From assembly GCF_001543895.1 (NCBI RefSeq), contig NZ_JYIJ01000019.1, positions 1,054,001-1,118,000 of the forward strand: a DNA stretch of 64,000 bases, read 5' to 3'. Shown piece by piece: positions 23,966 through 32,267 of this stretch (position 1 is its first letter; each line of letters starts with the position of its first letter). A program made the translations under genes and the position numbers. The notes under the pieces were generated by a model. The model ran no database searches and was not told the DNA's origin. It worked only from the letters and a program-made list of their open reading frames with translations. Source of the DNA: Carbonactinospora thermoautotrophica (GTDB taxonomy: Bacteria > Actinomycetota > Actinomycetes > Streptomycetales > Carbonactinosporaceae).

Positions 23966-23981
23966 AACCGACCGGTTGGAA
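23966..23981. promoter_or_regulatory. TetR-type operator, site 1
   Basis: AACCGACCGGTTGGAA in the gap between the TetR gene and the first acyl-CoA dehydrogenase. It is palindromic around ACCGGT and shares the core with the sites at 24214 and 26783. Confidence 0.55.
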
Positions 23982-24213
23982 TGTTTCTCCCAGGGTCCGT
24001 GGGCCGAGGCCTGCTGGTCGTCGGCGGTGGCCTGTCCGCGTCCTCGGCGGCGTTCCGCGACGCGGTCGGACTCGTCGGCTCCCGGAGCAGCCGGACCCTC
24101 GCGGCCGGCGGCCAGCCGGACGGGAGCGGCGGGCACACCCGCCGTCGCCCCCGGACGCGCCTACCCGGTTCGCGCCCGGGGTGCGAAGGTCCCGGTTCCC
24201 GCGGGCAGGTAAA

Positions 24214-24229
24214 TACCGACCGGTCGGCA
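24214..24229. promoter_or_regulatory. TetR-type operator, site 2
   Basis: TACCGACCGGTCGGCA contains a perfect 12-bp palindrome CCGACCGGTCGG. It lies 51 bases upstream of the first acyl-CoA dehydrogenase, next to the TA-rich sequence CATATAGGAT that may be its -10 region. Confidence 0.65.
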
Positions 24230-24279
24230 TATAGGATCTCCGCGGGAATTCACCCGCCCCGTTCCAGAAGGGCCTGCCG

Positions 24280-25473
24280 GTGACCGCCACCACGTCAGTC
24301 CCCGACGCGGAGAGGCTGCGCGCCCTCGTCCGCGACTTCCTCGCCACGCATGATCCCCGCGAGCGGCTGCGGTTCCTCCGGGCGCGGTTCGACGCCGGGC
24401 TCGCCTGGGTCCACTATCCCGAGGGGCTGGGCGGGCTGGGCCTGCCTCGCGCGTTGCAGTCCGTGGTCGACGAGGAGTTCGCCGCCGCGGGCGCGCCGGA
24501 CAACGCGCCGCGGCGCAACCTGATCGGCCTGGGGATGGTGGCGCCGACCATCCTGCGGTTCGGCACCGAGGAGCAGAAGCGGCGCTTCCTCCGCCCGCTG
24601 TGGACCGGCGAGGAGGCGTGGTGCCAGCTGTTCAGCGAGCCGGGCGCGGGCTCGGACCTGGCGGTGCTGGCCACGCGCGCCGTGCGTGACGGCGACGACT
24701 GGGTCGTCACCGGCCAGAAGGTGTGGACGTCGCGGGCCCACGAGGCCGACTGGGCGATCCTGCTGGCCCGCACCGACCCGGACGTGCCCAAGCACCGCGG
24801 CCTCACCTACTTCCTCTGCGACATGCACAGCCCGGGCGTGGTGGTGCGCCCGCTCCGCCAGGCCACCGGCGAGGCGGAGTTCAACGAGGTGTTCCTCAAC
24901 CGCGTGCGCATCCCCGACGCGCACCGGCTCGGCGCGGTCGGCGACGGCTGGCGGGTCGCCCAGACGACGCTGATGAACGAGCGCATCGCGATCGGGGGAG
25001 GTGCGGCCCCCCGCGAGACGGGCGCGCTCGGCGTGGTCGCCCGCACCTGGCGGGAGCGACCCGAGCTGCGCACCCCCGGGCTCCACGACGAGCTGCTCCG
25101 GCTGTGGGTCGCGTGGGAGGTCAACCGGCTGACCAACGAGCGGATCCGCCAGCAGCTCGCGAACGGCCAGCCCGGCCCGGAGGGATCCGCGGTGAAGCTC
25201 GCCTTCGCCCGGCTCAACCAGCGGGTGACCGGGCTGGAACTCACGCTCCTGGCCGGGGAGGGGCTGGCGTACGACGACTGGACGATGCGCCGGCCGGCCG
25301 GGGTGGACTTCACGCAACGCTCGCCGGGCTACCGCTACCTGCGGGCGAAGGGGAACTCCATCGAGGGCGGCACCTCGGAGATCCTGCGCAACATCATCGC
25401 CGAGCGCGTGCTCGGCCTGCCGCCCGAGCCGCGTACCGACAAGGACGTCCCGTGGAAGGACCTCCCGCGGTGA
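24280..25473 (+). CDS. Acyl-CoA dehydrogenase, likely alpha subunit of a pair
   Basis: A 397-residue FAD enzyme that introduces a trans-2 double bond into an acyl-CoA. FAD/acyl-CoA blocks are present: GMVAPTILRFGTEEQK, CQLFSEPGAGSDLA, GQKVWTSRAHEADW and the late GNSIEGGTSEILRN, which holds the FAD-pyrophosphate-binding segment. GTG 24280 is the first start after the operator. The stop overlaps the next gene (GTGA). In mycobacteria, neighbouring dehydrogenases of this kind form alpha2beta2 enzymes acting on sterol side chains or other bulky acyl-CoAs. A similar complex with the next gene is likely. Confidence 0.88.
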   Translation: MTATTSVPDAERLRALVRDFLATHDPRERLRFLRARFDAGLAWVHYPEGLGGLGLPRALQSVVDEEFAAAGAPDNAPRRNLIGLGMVAPTILRFGTEEQKRRFLRPLWTGEEAWCQLFSEPGAGSDLAVLATRAVRDGDDWVVTGQKVWTSRAHEADWAILLARTDPDVPKHRGLTYFLCDMHSPGVVVRPLRQATGEAEFNEVFLNRVRIPDAHRLGAVGDGWRVAQTTLMNERIAIGGGAAPRETGALGVVARTWRERPELRTPGLHDELLRLWVAWEVNRLTNERIRQQLANGQPGPEGSAVKLAFARLNQRVTGLELTLLAGEGLAYDDWTMRRPAGVDFTQRSPGYRYLRAKGNSIEGGTSEILRNIIAERVLGLPPEPRTDKDVPWKDLPR

Positions 25474-26600
25474 GCACGCTGCCGGACCTGCGCTACTCCG
25501 ACGTCGAGGACGCGCTGCGCGCGAGTGTTCGCGACCTGCTGGCGGACCGGTGCCCGTGGTCGGCCGTGCTCCGCCGCTGCGAGACCTCCGAGCCGTACGA
25601 CATGGACCTTTGGCGCCGGCTCGCCGGCGGGCTCGGGTGCGCGGGACTGCTCGTGCCCGAGCGGTACGGCGGGGCCGGGGCGAGCGCCCGCGAGGTCGCG
25701 GTCGTGCTCGAGGAGCTGGGCCGCGCGGTCGCCCCGGTGCCGTTCCTCGGCAGCGCGGTGCTCGCGACGAGCGCCCTGCTCGCGTGCGGCGCAGGTGACG
25801 GCGCGGACGACTGCCTCGGGCCGCTGGCCGCCGGCGAGCGGACCGCTGCGCTGGCCGTGCCGTTCGCCACGCCGCCCGGAGCGCCCTTCCCCGCGTCGGT
25901 CCACGCTGAGGGCGATCGCCTGACCGGCCGGGTGGTCGGCGTCGTGGACGCGGTGGTCGCTGACCTGCTCGTGGTCCCGGCCACGGGCGCGGACGGGCCG
26001 GGGCTGTACGTCGTCGAGGTGGGCGGGAGCGCGGTCGCCGTGACCCTACGGACCTCACTGGACCTCACCCGGCCGATCGCGGACGTCACCCTCGACGGCG
26101 CGGCCGCGCGCCGGGTGGCGGGCCCGGAATCGGCCGCGGCGGCGCTCGACGCCGCGCTCGTCGCGGGCGCCGCGCTGCTCGCCTCCGAGCAACTCGGCGT
26201 CGCCGAGCAGTGCCTGGAGACCACCGTGGGCTACGTCAAGACGCGGTACCAGTTCGGCCGCCCGATCGGCGGTTTCCAGGCGGTCAAGCACCGGCTCGCC
26301 GACCTGTGGGCGGCGGTCACCTCGGCCCGGTCGGCCGCCCGGTACGCCGCGGCGTGCCTCGCGACGGCGGACCCGGACGTCCGGGTCGCGACGGCGGTCG
26401 CGCAGGCGCACTGCTCGGAGGTGGCGGTGACCGCGGCCGAGGAGTGCGTCCAACTGCACGGCGGCATCGGCTTCACCTGGGAGCACCCGGCCCACCTGTA
26501 CCTGAAGCGCGCCAAGGCATGCGAGATCGCCCTGGGCAGCCCCGACCGGCACCGGGCGGCGCTCGCCGCGCTGGTCGACCTGCCCGCGGCCACACCTTGA
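25470..26600 (+). CDS. Acyl-CoA dehydrogenase, likely beta subunit of a pair
   Basis: A 376-residue acyl-CoA dehydrogenase-like protein with the family fold: LLVPERYGGAGASAREVA, GRPIGGFQAVKHRLADLW and LHGGIGFTWEHPAHLYLKRA. The middle beta-domain (about 115-205) is poorly conserved and lacks the SEPxAGSD block of the partner. The late GGTSEI segment of the alpha subunit is also absent. That division of FAD-binding parts fits the heterotetrameric dehydrogenases of actinobacteria. It starts inside the stop of the first gene, GTGA. Confidence 0.85.
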   Translation: MSTLPDLRYSDVEDALRASVRDLLADRCPWSAVLRRCETSEPYDMDLWRRLAGGLGCAGLLVPERYGGAGASAREVAVVLEELGRAVAPVPFLGSAVLATSALLACGAGDGADDCLGPLAAGERTAALAVPFATPPGAPFPASVHAEGDRLTGRVVGVVDAVVADLLVVPATGADGPGLYVVEVGGSAVAVTLRTSLDLTRPIADVTLDGAAARRVAGPESAAAALDAALVAGAALLASEQLGVAEQCLETTVGYVKTRYQFGRPIGGFQAVKHRLADLWAAVTSARSAARYAAACLATADPDVRVATAVAQAHCSEVAVTAAEECVQLHGGIGFTWEHPAHLYLKRAKACEIALGSPDRHRAALAALVDLPAATP

Positions 26601-26782
26601 CGCCGGTCCGTCTGGCTCGACGAGCACGCCCTGCTCGTCCGGGAAGCCGTTCCGGGAGCCGACGCCCCCGGGATCGCGGCGGCTCTCAGGTTCCCTCGGG
26701 CTCGTTCCGATCAGGTCGTGCCCGCGTCCGTCATGGGCTGCCGGACGGCGCTGCCGAAGAAACGAAGACAGCGGAAAAACGA

Positions 26783-26798
26783 AACCGACTGGTCGGTA
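26783..26798. promoter_or_regulatory. TetR-type operator, site 3
   Basis: AACCGACTGGTCGGTA, a near-perfect copy of the sites at 23966 and 24214, located 45 bases before the APH-like gene. It places the second half of the module under the same predicted control. Confidence 0.6.
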
Positions 26799-26842
26799 TG
26801 CTATTTGCTGGACGTCGGCCAGCCGGACGGAATGAGGTAACG

Positions 26843-27889
26843 ATGGACGCCGAGGTACACGGGACGACCGCGGTCCCGGGGGTGGACCTGGCCAAGCTCG
26901 CGCCATGGTTCGCCGAGCACGTGCCCGGGGCGGGGGACGGGCCGCTCCAGGTGCGCCGCCTCTCGGGCGGTCGCTCCAACCTGACGTACGAGGTGTCCGA
27001 CGGCGCGCGGACGTGGGTGCTGCGCCGCCCGCCGCTCGGCCACGTGCTGGCGACGGCGCACGACATGGCGCGCGAGTACCGCGTGATCAGCGCGCTGGCC
27101 GGCACCTGCGTCCCGGTCCCGCGGCCGCTCGCGCTCTGCGCGGACGAGTCCGTCATCGGGGCGCCGTTCTACGTCATGGAGAAGGTCGACGGGGTCGTCT
27201 ACCGTTCCCCCGACCTCCTGGACCAGCTCGGCACGGCGGGCGCGCACCAGGTCGGGCACGCCCTCGCGGACGTCCTGGCCGCGCTGCACAACGTCGACCC
27301 CGCGGCGGTGGGGCTGGCCGACTTCGGCCGGCCGGAAGGCTTCCTGCAGCGCCAGCTGAGCCGCTGGGACCGGCAGCTCGCGGCCTCGCGCACCCGCGAC
27401 ATCCCCGGCATCGACGACCTCGCCCGCCGGCTGGCGAGCACCCTGCCGGCGTCCCCGCGCGCCGCGCTCCTCCACGGGGACTACCGCCTGGACAACGTCA
27501 TCGTCCACACCGCCGACCCGGGACGTATCAACGCCGTCCTGGACTGGGAGATGTCGACCCTCGGCGACCCGCTCGCCGACCTCGGCATGTTCTGCATGTA
27601 CTGGGACGGGTTCGCCGGCCTCAGCGGCGCGGTCCTGTCCCCCGGCGGGCACCCGGGGTTCCCGAGCCGGGCCGACCTGGTCGAGCGCTACGCGGCGCGG
27701 AGCGGGGTCGGAGTCGACCGCCTGGACTGGTACATCGCGTTCGCCTTCTACAAGATCGCGGTCATCTTGGAGGGCATCTACTGCCGCTACGTACAGGGAC
27801 TGACCGTCGGTGACGGGTTCGACCGGATCGGCGACGTCGTCCCGGCCCTCGTCGAGCGCGGCCACGCGGCGCTCACCGGCGGATGCTGA
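26843..27889 (+). CDS. APH-like kinase, ACAD10/11-type domain
   Basis: A 348-residue aminoglycoside-phosphotransferase-like protein. Kinase-fold motifs are [12 protein letters not shown] (catalytic HxDxxxxN) and [16 protein letters not shown] (metal-binding DWE). The N-lobe has [12 protein letters not shown]. The sequence matches the kinase-like domain that is fused to an acyl-CoA dehydrogenase in animal ACAD10/11, and the LvaA kinase of levulinate breakdown. Those enzymes phosphorylate 4-hydroxyacyl-CoA. The next gene, 13 bases away, is the matching dehydrogenase. TGAGGT precedes the ATG. It is not expected to give antibiotic resistance. Confidence 0.82.
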   Translation: MDAEVHGTTAVPGVDLAKLAPWFAEHVPGAGDGPLQVRRLSGGRSNLTYEVSDGARTWVLRRPPLGHVLATAHDMAREYRVISALAGTCVPVPRPLALCADESVIGAPFYVMEKVDGVVYRSPDLLDQLGTAGAHQVGHALADVLAALHNVDPAAVGLADFGRPEGFLQRQLSRWDRQLAASRTRDIPGIDDLARRLASTLPASPRAALLHGDYRLDNVIVHTADPGRINAVLDWEMSTLGDPLADLGMFCMYWDGFAGLSGAVLSPGGHPGFPSRADLVERYAARSGVGVDRLDWYIAFAFYKIAVILEGIYCRYVQGLTVGDGFDRIGDVVPALVERGHAALTGGC

Positions 27890-27902
27890 GAGAGGAGATC
27901 CG

Positions 27903-29132
27903 ATGGACTTCGCGTTCGACGCCAAGACGGAGGAGTTCCGGGAGAAGCTGCTCGCCTTCATGGACGAGTGCGTCTACCCCGCAGAACCGGTGTTCGCCGA
28001 ACAGGTGGCCGCGCTCGAGGGCCCCTGGGACCGCCCGCCGGTCATCGACGAGCTGAAGGCCGAGGCCCGCCGGCGGGGACTGTGGAACCTGTTCCTCCCC
28101 GGCTCCGAGTACGGCGCTGGCCTGACCAACCTCCAGTACGCCCCGCTCGCCGAGATCACCGGCCGCAGCCCGCACTTGGCGCCCGAGGCGCTCAACTGCG
28201 CGGCCCCGGACACCGGCAACATGGAGCTGCTCGCCATGTTCGGCACCGAGGAGCAGAAGAAGCGCTGGCTGGAGCCGCTGCTGGCGGGCGAGATCCGCTC
28301 GGCGTTCTGCATGACCGAGCCCGACGTCGCGTCCTCCGACGCCACGAACATCTCGCTGCGCATCGAACGCGACGGCGACTCCTACGTCATCAACGGCCGC
28401 AAGTGGTGGTCGACCGGGGCGATGAGCCCTCGCTGCGAGCTCTTCATCGTGATGGGGAAGACCGACCCGCACGCCGAGCGGCACCGCCAGCAGAGCATGA
28501 TCCTGGTGCCGCGCGACACCCCCGGGGTGGAGGTCAAGCGGGGCCTGCGGGTCTTCGGCTTCACCGACGGCCCGCACGGCGGGCACGCGGAGATCGAGTT
28601 CCGTGACGTACGCGTGCCCGCCGAGAACCTGCTCGGCGAGGAGGGCTCCGGTTTCGCTCTCGCCCAGGCCCGGCTGGGCCCTGGCCGGATCCACCACTGC
28701 ATGCGGCTCATCGGCATGGCCGAGCGCGCCGTCGAGCTCATGTGCCGCCGGGCGGTCTCCCGCGTCGCCTTCGGCCAGCCGCTCGCCGACCAGGGGGTGA
28801 TCCAGGACTGGATCGCCGAAGCGCGAGTGCGCATCGAGCAGGTGCGGCTGCTGGTGCTCAAGACCGCCTGGCTGATGGACACCGTGGGTAACAAGGGCGC
28901 GCACGCCGAGATCCAGGCCATCAAGATCGCCGCACCGGCCGCCGTCGAGTGGGTGCTCGACAAGGCCATCCAGGTCCATGGCGCGGCCGGCCTCAGCCAG
29001 GACTTCCCGCTCGCCGAGCTGTGGGCCGCCGCCCGCACCCTGCGGCTGATCGACGGCCCCGACGAGGTGCACAAGCGCTCCCTGGCCCGCCGCGAGCTGC
29101 GCCCCTACATCGAAGCCGCCCGCCGCGGCTGA
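27903..29132 (+). CDS. Acyl-CoA dehydrogenase, ACAD11-type partner of the kinase
   Basis: A 409-residue acyl-CoA dehydrogenase. Motifs: [48 protein letters not shown] and [18 protein letters not shown]. The MTEPxVASSDA and WWxTGA forms are those of the ACAD10/11 branch, as opposed to SEPxAGSD in the first dehydrogenase here. GAGAGGAG precedes the ATG at 27903. It likely acts with the upstream kinase to eliminate phosphate from 4-phosphoacyl-CoA and move the double bond; this is inferred from the animal and Pseudomonas pathways. Confidence 0.87.
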   Translation: MDFAFDAKTEEFREKLLAFMDECVYPAEPVFAEQVAALEGPWDRPPVIDELKAEARRRGLWNLFLPGSEYGAGLTNLQYAPLAEITGRSPHLAPEALNCAAPDTGNMELLAMFGTEEQKKRWLEPLLAGEIRSAFCMTEPDVASSDATNISLRIERDGDSYVINGRKWWSTGAMSPRCELFIVMGKTDPHAERHRQQSMILVPRDTPGVEVKRGLRVFGFTDGPHGGHAEIEFRDVRVPAENLLGEEGSGFALAQARLGPGRIHHCMRLIGMAERAVELMCRRAVSRVAFGQPLADQGVIQDWIAEARVRIEQVRLLVLKTAWLMDTVGNKGAHAEIQAIKIAAPAAVEWVLDKAIQVHGAAGLSQDFPLAELWAAARTLRLIDGPDEVHKRSLARRELRPYIEAARRG

Positions 29133-29153
29133 CCCCGGCCTGAGGAGGAGCCC

Positions 29154-30017
29154 GTGACGCCGCTCGACGAGCTACTGGAGATCCTCGACCTCGACGAGGT
29201 CGGCGCGGACGTCTACCGCGGCCAGAGCCCGCAAGAGGACCTGCAACGGGTCTTCGGCGGGCAGGTCGCCGGGCAGGCGCTCGTCGCCGCCGGACGTACC
29301 GTGCCGGAGGACCGGCCCGTGCACTCGCTGCACGCGTACTTCCTGCGGCCCGGCGATCCGACCGTGCCGATCGAGTACGCCGTCGAGCGGCTGCGGGACG
29401 GCCGCTCCTTCACGGCGCGGCGCGTCGTGGCACGCCAGCGAGGAAAGGCGATCCTCACGCTCGCGGCCTCCTTCCAACTCCCGGCCGAGGGACTCGACCA
29501 CCAGACGCCGATGCCGGTCGTGCCCGAGCCGGAGACCCTGCCGACCCTGGCGGAGCGGGTCGCGCCGTACCGCGACAAGCTCCCCGCCTGGTGGTCGCGC
29601 GAGCGGCCGATCGACGTGCGCCACGTCGGTGACCCCCCGTACCTCGGTGGCGCCGACGGGCCGCGCGAGCCGCGCCAGTACGTGTGGATGCGCGCCGCGG
29701 GCAAGCTGCCGGACGACCCGATGCTGCACGCCTGCGTCATCGCGTACGCGTCCGACATGACGCTGCTCGACTCCGTGCTGCTCGCGCACGGGGAGACCTG
29801 GCACTCCGGCCGGCTCAAGGCGGCCAGCCTCGACCACGCCATGTGGTTCCACCGGCCGGCACGCGCCGACGAGTGGATGCTGTACGTCCAGGAGAGCCCG
29901 TCGGCGTCGGGGGCGCGCGGCTTCACCCGGGCGCAGATCTACACCTGGGACGGGAAGCTCGCGGTGTCCGTCGCCCAGGAGGGCATGATCCGCCTCGTGG
30001 AGCCCCGAGACCGGTGA
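29154..30017 (+). CDS. tesB: Acyl-CoA thioesterase II (TesB type)
   Basis: A 287-residue double hot-dog thioesterase that releases fatty acid from acyl-CoA. Typical segments are RVFGGQVAGQALVAAGRTV, HSLHAYFLRPGDP, YAVERLRDGRSFTARRV and MWFHRPARADEWMLY. GGAGGAG lies four bases before the GTG start. It follows the ACAD11-type gene at 21 bases and likely ends the operon, as a strong hairpin follows. It may drain CoA when the module is overloaded. Confidence 0.9.
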   Translation: MTPLDELLEILDLDEVGADVYRGQSPQEDLQRVFGGQVAGQALVAAGRTVPEDRPVHSLHAYFLRPGDPTVPIEYAVERLRDGRSFTARRVVARQRGKAILTLAASFQLPAEGLDHQTPMPVVPEPETLPTLAERVAPYRDKLPAWWSRERPIDVRHVGDPPYLGGADGPREPRQYVWMRAAGKLPDDPMLHACVIAYASDMTLLDSVLLAHGETWHSGRLKAASLDHAMWFHRPARADEWMLYVQESPSASGARGFTRAQIYTWDGKLAVSVAQEGMIRLVEPRDR

Positions 30018-30025
30018 GGAGCACC

Positions 30026-30055
30026 GGCCCTCGACCGGCGAGCCGGTCGAGGGCC
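30026..30055 (+). terminator. Terminator of the acyl-CoA module
   Basis: Perfect 13-bp stem (30026-30038 with 30043-30055) and a four-base loop, starting nine bases after the tesB stop. A second hairpin (30118-30149) follows before the macrodomain gene. Confidence 0.8.
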
Positions 30056-30166
30056 GCGGCGAGGACTGGTCGCCCGACGCCGCGAACGTGCCGATCGGAC
30101 CCTGCGGCGGGTGAAAGCCGCCCCGCGACCCCTGCGGGCCGCGGGGCGGTGTGCCACGCTGGAGGC

Positions 30167-30700
30167 ATGGTCGAGATCACGCTCGTCCATGGCGACATCA
30201 CCGAGCAGCGGGTCGACGCGATCGTCAACGCCGCCAACCCCTCCCTCATGGGCGGAGGCGGCGTGGACGGGGCCATCCACCGGCGCGGCGGCCCGGCGAT
30301 CCTCGAGGAGTGCAAGGAGATCCGCCGGCGCGAGGAGTACCGGGAGGGCCTGCCCACCGGCCAGGCGGTGGCGACGACCGCCGGGGAGCTGCCCGCCCGC
30401 TGGGTGATCCACACGGTCGGCCCGGTGTACTCCGAGCGCGAGGACCGCTCCGACCTGCTCGCCTCCTGCTACCGCGAGGCCCTGCGGGTGGCCGACGAAC
30501 TGGGCGCGCGGACCGTCGCCTTCCCGGCGATCTCCACCGGCGTGTACCGGTGGCCGCTGGAGTCCGCCGCCCGGATCGCGATCGACACCGTGCGCCGGGC
30601 CGACACGCGGGTGCACGAGGTCCGCTTCGTGCTGTTCGGCCAGGACGCGTACGACACGTTCGCCCGGGTGCTCGCTGAGACGCGACCCGACGGCCGTTGA
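30167..30700 (+). CDS. Macrodomain protein, O-acetyl-ADP-ribose deacetylase type
   Basis: A 177-residue single macrodomain. Ligand-binding blocks: HGDITEQRVDAIVNAANPSL, GGGGVDGAIHRRGGP and FPAISTGVYRWP, which match the MacroD/YmdB branch that hydrolyses O-acetyl-ADP-ribose or mono-ADP-ribose on proteins. GGAGG precedes the ATG by only one base, so a slightly downstream start is possible but no Met follows. It appears to be transcribed alone. No ADP-ribosyltransferase is adjacent. Confidence 0.9.
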   Translation: MVEITLVHGDITEQRVDAIVNAANPSLMGGGGVDGAIHRRGGPAILEECKEIRRREEYREGLPTGQAVATTAGELPARWVIHTVGPVYSEREDRSDLLASCYREALRVADELGARTVAFPAISTGVYRWPLESAARIAIDTVRRADTRVHEVRFVLFGQDAYDTFARVLAETRPDGR

Positions 30701-30838
30701 TCGGCCGGGCTGTCGCGATCACGCGCGTGTCGAGGCGCCGGCCTGCTGGTTGCCCCATCCGGTGCGTGGGCGTGCTTCATCCCGGATTGAGGGGGTACGG
30801 GAAACGCGCCGTATTGTCGTACGAACCAGGAGGTCATC

Positions 30839-31195
30839 ATGGCCCAGCAGTCCCCGCAGGGAATGAAGCAGATGCAGCGCGCTGTCATGGACGCGCTGGA
30901 GTGCCACCGGGTATGTGAAGAGACCATCGGGCACTGTCTCCAGGCGGGCGGCCGGTACGCGGAGGCCTCCCACATCAGGCTCCTCACCGACTGCGCCGAC
31001 GTCTGCCGGATGACCGCTGACATGATGGTGCGCTCCTCTGAGTTCCACCCCCAGATGTGTGGCATGTGCGCGGACGTGTGCGTCCGCTGCGCCGAGGACT
31101 GTGAACGGTTCTCCGACGACGAGCAGATGCGCCGGTGCGCCGAGGCGTGCCGGCGGTGTGCCGAGTCGTGCCGCCAGATGGCCGGGGTGGCCTAG
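30839..31195 (+). CDS. Four-helix-bundle cysteine-rich metal-binding protein (Csp/DUF326-like)
   Basis: A 118-residue protein with 14 cysteines placed mostly as CxxxC or CxxC pairs along amphipathic helices (C22/C26, C52/C56, C74/C77/C81/C84/C88, C100/C104/C107/C111). This is the pattern of four-helix-bundle copper-storage proteins (Csp) that hold many Cu(I) inside the bundle. There is no signal peptide, so it is cytoplasmic (Csp3-like). The start ATG has a good GGAGG seven bases before it. Whether copper is the true metal cannot be seen. It has no copper-export genes beside it. Confidence 0.8.
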   Translation: MAQQSPQGMKQMQRAVMDALECHRVCEETIGHCLQAGGRYAEASHIRLLTDCADVCRMTADMMVRSSEFHPQMCGMCADVCVRCAEDCERFSDDEQMRRCAEACRRCAESCRQMAGVA

Positions 31196-31209
31196 ACACC
31201 ATCAGGATC

Positions 31210-31239
31210 GTGGGCCGCGCACGCCGGTGCGCGGCCCAC
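31210..31239. terminator. Bidirectional terminator, csp-like gene and methyltransferase
   Basis: Perfect 13-bp stem GTGGGCCGCGCAC with GTGCGCGGCCCAC, loop of four bases, between two convergent genes. Confidence 0.8.
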
Positions 31240-31291
31240 GCGGCTGAGCGGCCCGCGCGGCCCGGCCGGGCCGGCCGTGTCCGGGGGCCGG

Positions 31292-32095
31292 TCACGGCCT
31301 GGCCGCCGGCGCCACCGCGGGCCAGGCGACGGTGAGCTCGCCGAGCCGCCAGCGGGGGCGGCGGCCCTGGACGGGCCAATCGGCGCGCAGGGACTCGACG
31401 GCGGCGATCCACCGCTGGCGTACCCCGAAGGCGCGCAGCGGCGCGGCGCGCGCCCAGGCCCGGTCGAACGCGGCGAGGAAGGCGTGCACCGGCTCCCCGG
31501 GCACGTTGCGGTGGATGAGCACCTTGGGCAGGCGCTCGGCCAGGTCGGACGGGCGGTGGAGGGACGCCAGGTGCGCGGCGAACGTGATCGTGCGCGGGCC
31601 TTCCGGGCCCAGCGCCACCCAGACGCCGCGGCGGCCGATCTCATCGCAGGTGCCCTCGACCAGCAGGCCGCCGGGGGCGAGCCGAGACCGCAGCAGGTCC
31701 CATGCCGCCCACGCCTCGGCCTCCGCGTACTGGCGCAGCACGTTGAGCGCCCGGACCAGCACGGGCCGCCGCCCGCGCTCCAGAGGGATCTCGAACCCGC
31801 CGCGCCGGAACTCCAGGCCGGGGGCCGCGTACGGCTGGGCGGCCGCGACCCGGTCGGCGTCGATCTCGATCCCGACCACCTGGACGTCCGGGCGGACCGC
31901 GCGCAGCCGGTGGAAGAGCTCCACCGTGGTGACCGGCGACGCCCCGTACCCCAGGTCGACGACCAGCGGGTCGGTCGCGCGGCGCAGCAGGGCCGCCTGC
32001 GTGCCGACGATCCACCGGTCCACGCGGCGCAGCCGGTTGGGCGCGGTGGTGCCCCGGGTGATCACGCCCTGAGGTCTGGCGGGTGCGGTCTTCAC
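31292..32095 (-). CDS. SAM-dependent methyltransferase-like protein
   Basis: A 267-residue protein with a class I methyltransferase motif I (LVVDLGYGASPVTTVEL) and a motif II acidic residue (VVGIEIDADRV), then LLVEGTCDEIGRRG. The opening RGTTAPNRLRRVDRW is common in actinobacteria. The acceptor substrate is not known. The GTG start at 32095 is favoured; a TTG at 32104 is also possible, and no strong ribosome site supports either. It is divergent from mshA, with 172 bases between them. Confidence 0.75.
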   Translation of the reverse strand: MKTAPARPQGVITRGTTAPNRLRRVDRWIVGTQAALLRRATDPLVVDLGYGASPVTTVELFHRLRAVRPDVQVVGIEIDADRVAAAQPYAAPGLEFRRGGFEIPLERGRRPVLVRALNVLRQYAEAEAWAAWDLLRSRLAPGGLLVEGTCDEIGRRGVWVALGPEGPRTITFAAHLASLHRPSDLAERLPKVLIHRNVPGEPVHAFLAAFDRAWARAAPLRAFGVRQRWIAAVESLRADWPVQGRRPRWRLGELTVAWPAVAPAARP

Positions 32096-32267
32096 ACCCG
32101 GCAAGGGTACGGATGCTGGACGTCAAGGCTTCCCGCCGTCGCGCGGGCGCGGCCGCGCGATGTGACGACGATCACATCGGCGGGGGAATGCGGTTAGCGG
32201 CCCGGCCAGTTGCGACGTGACGGGTCTGCCCCGCGTCCTTGCCCGCCGCCTGAAGGGAGCCTCCTGC

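Noticed and set aside
26843-27889. Aminoglycoside-resistance gene
   Set aside because: The APH fold is present, but the sequence type and the neighbouring acyl-CoA dehydrogenase point to a metabolic kinase.
29684-30166. N-terminal extension of the macrodomain frame
   Set aside because: It overlaps tesB in a different frame and crosses a terminator hairpin; the macrodomain motif starts right after ATG 30167.
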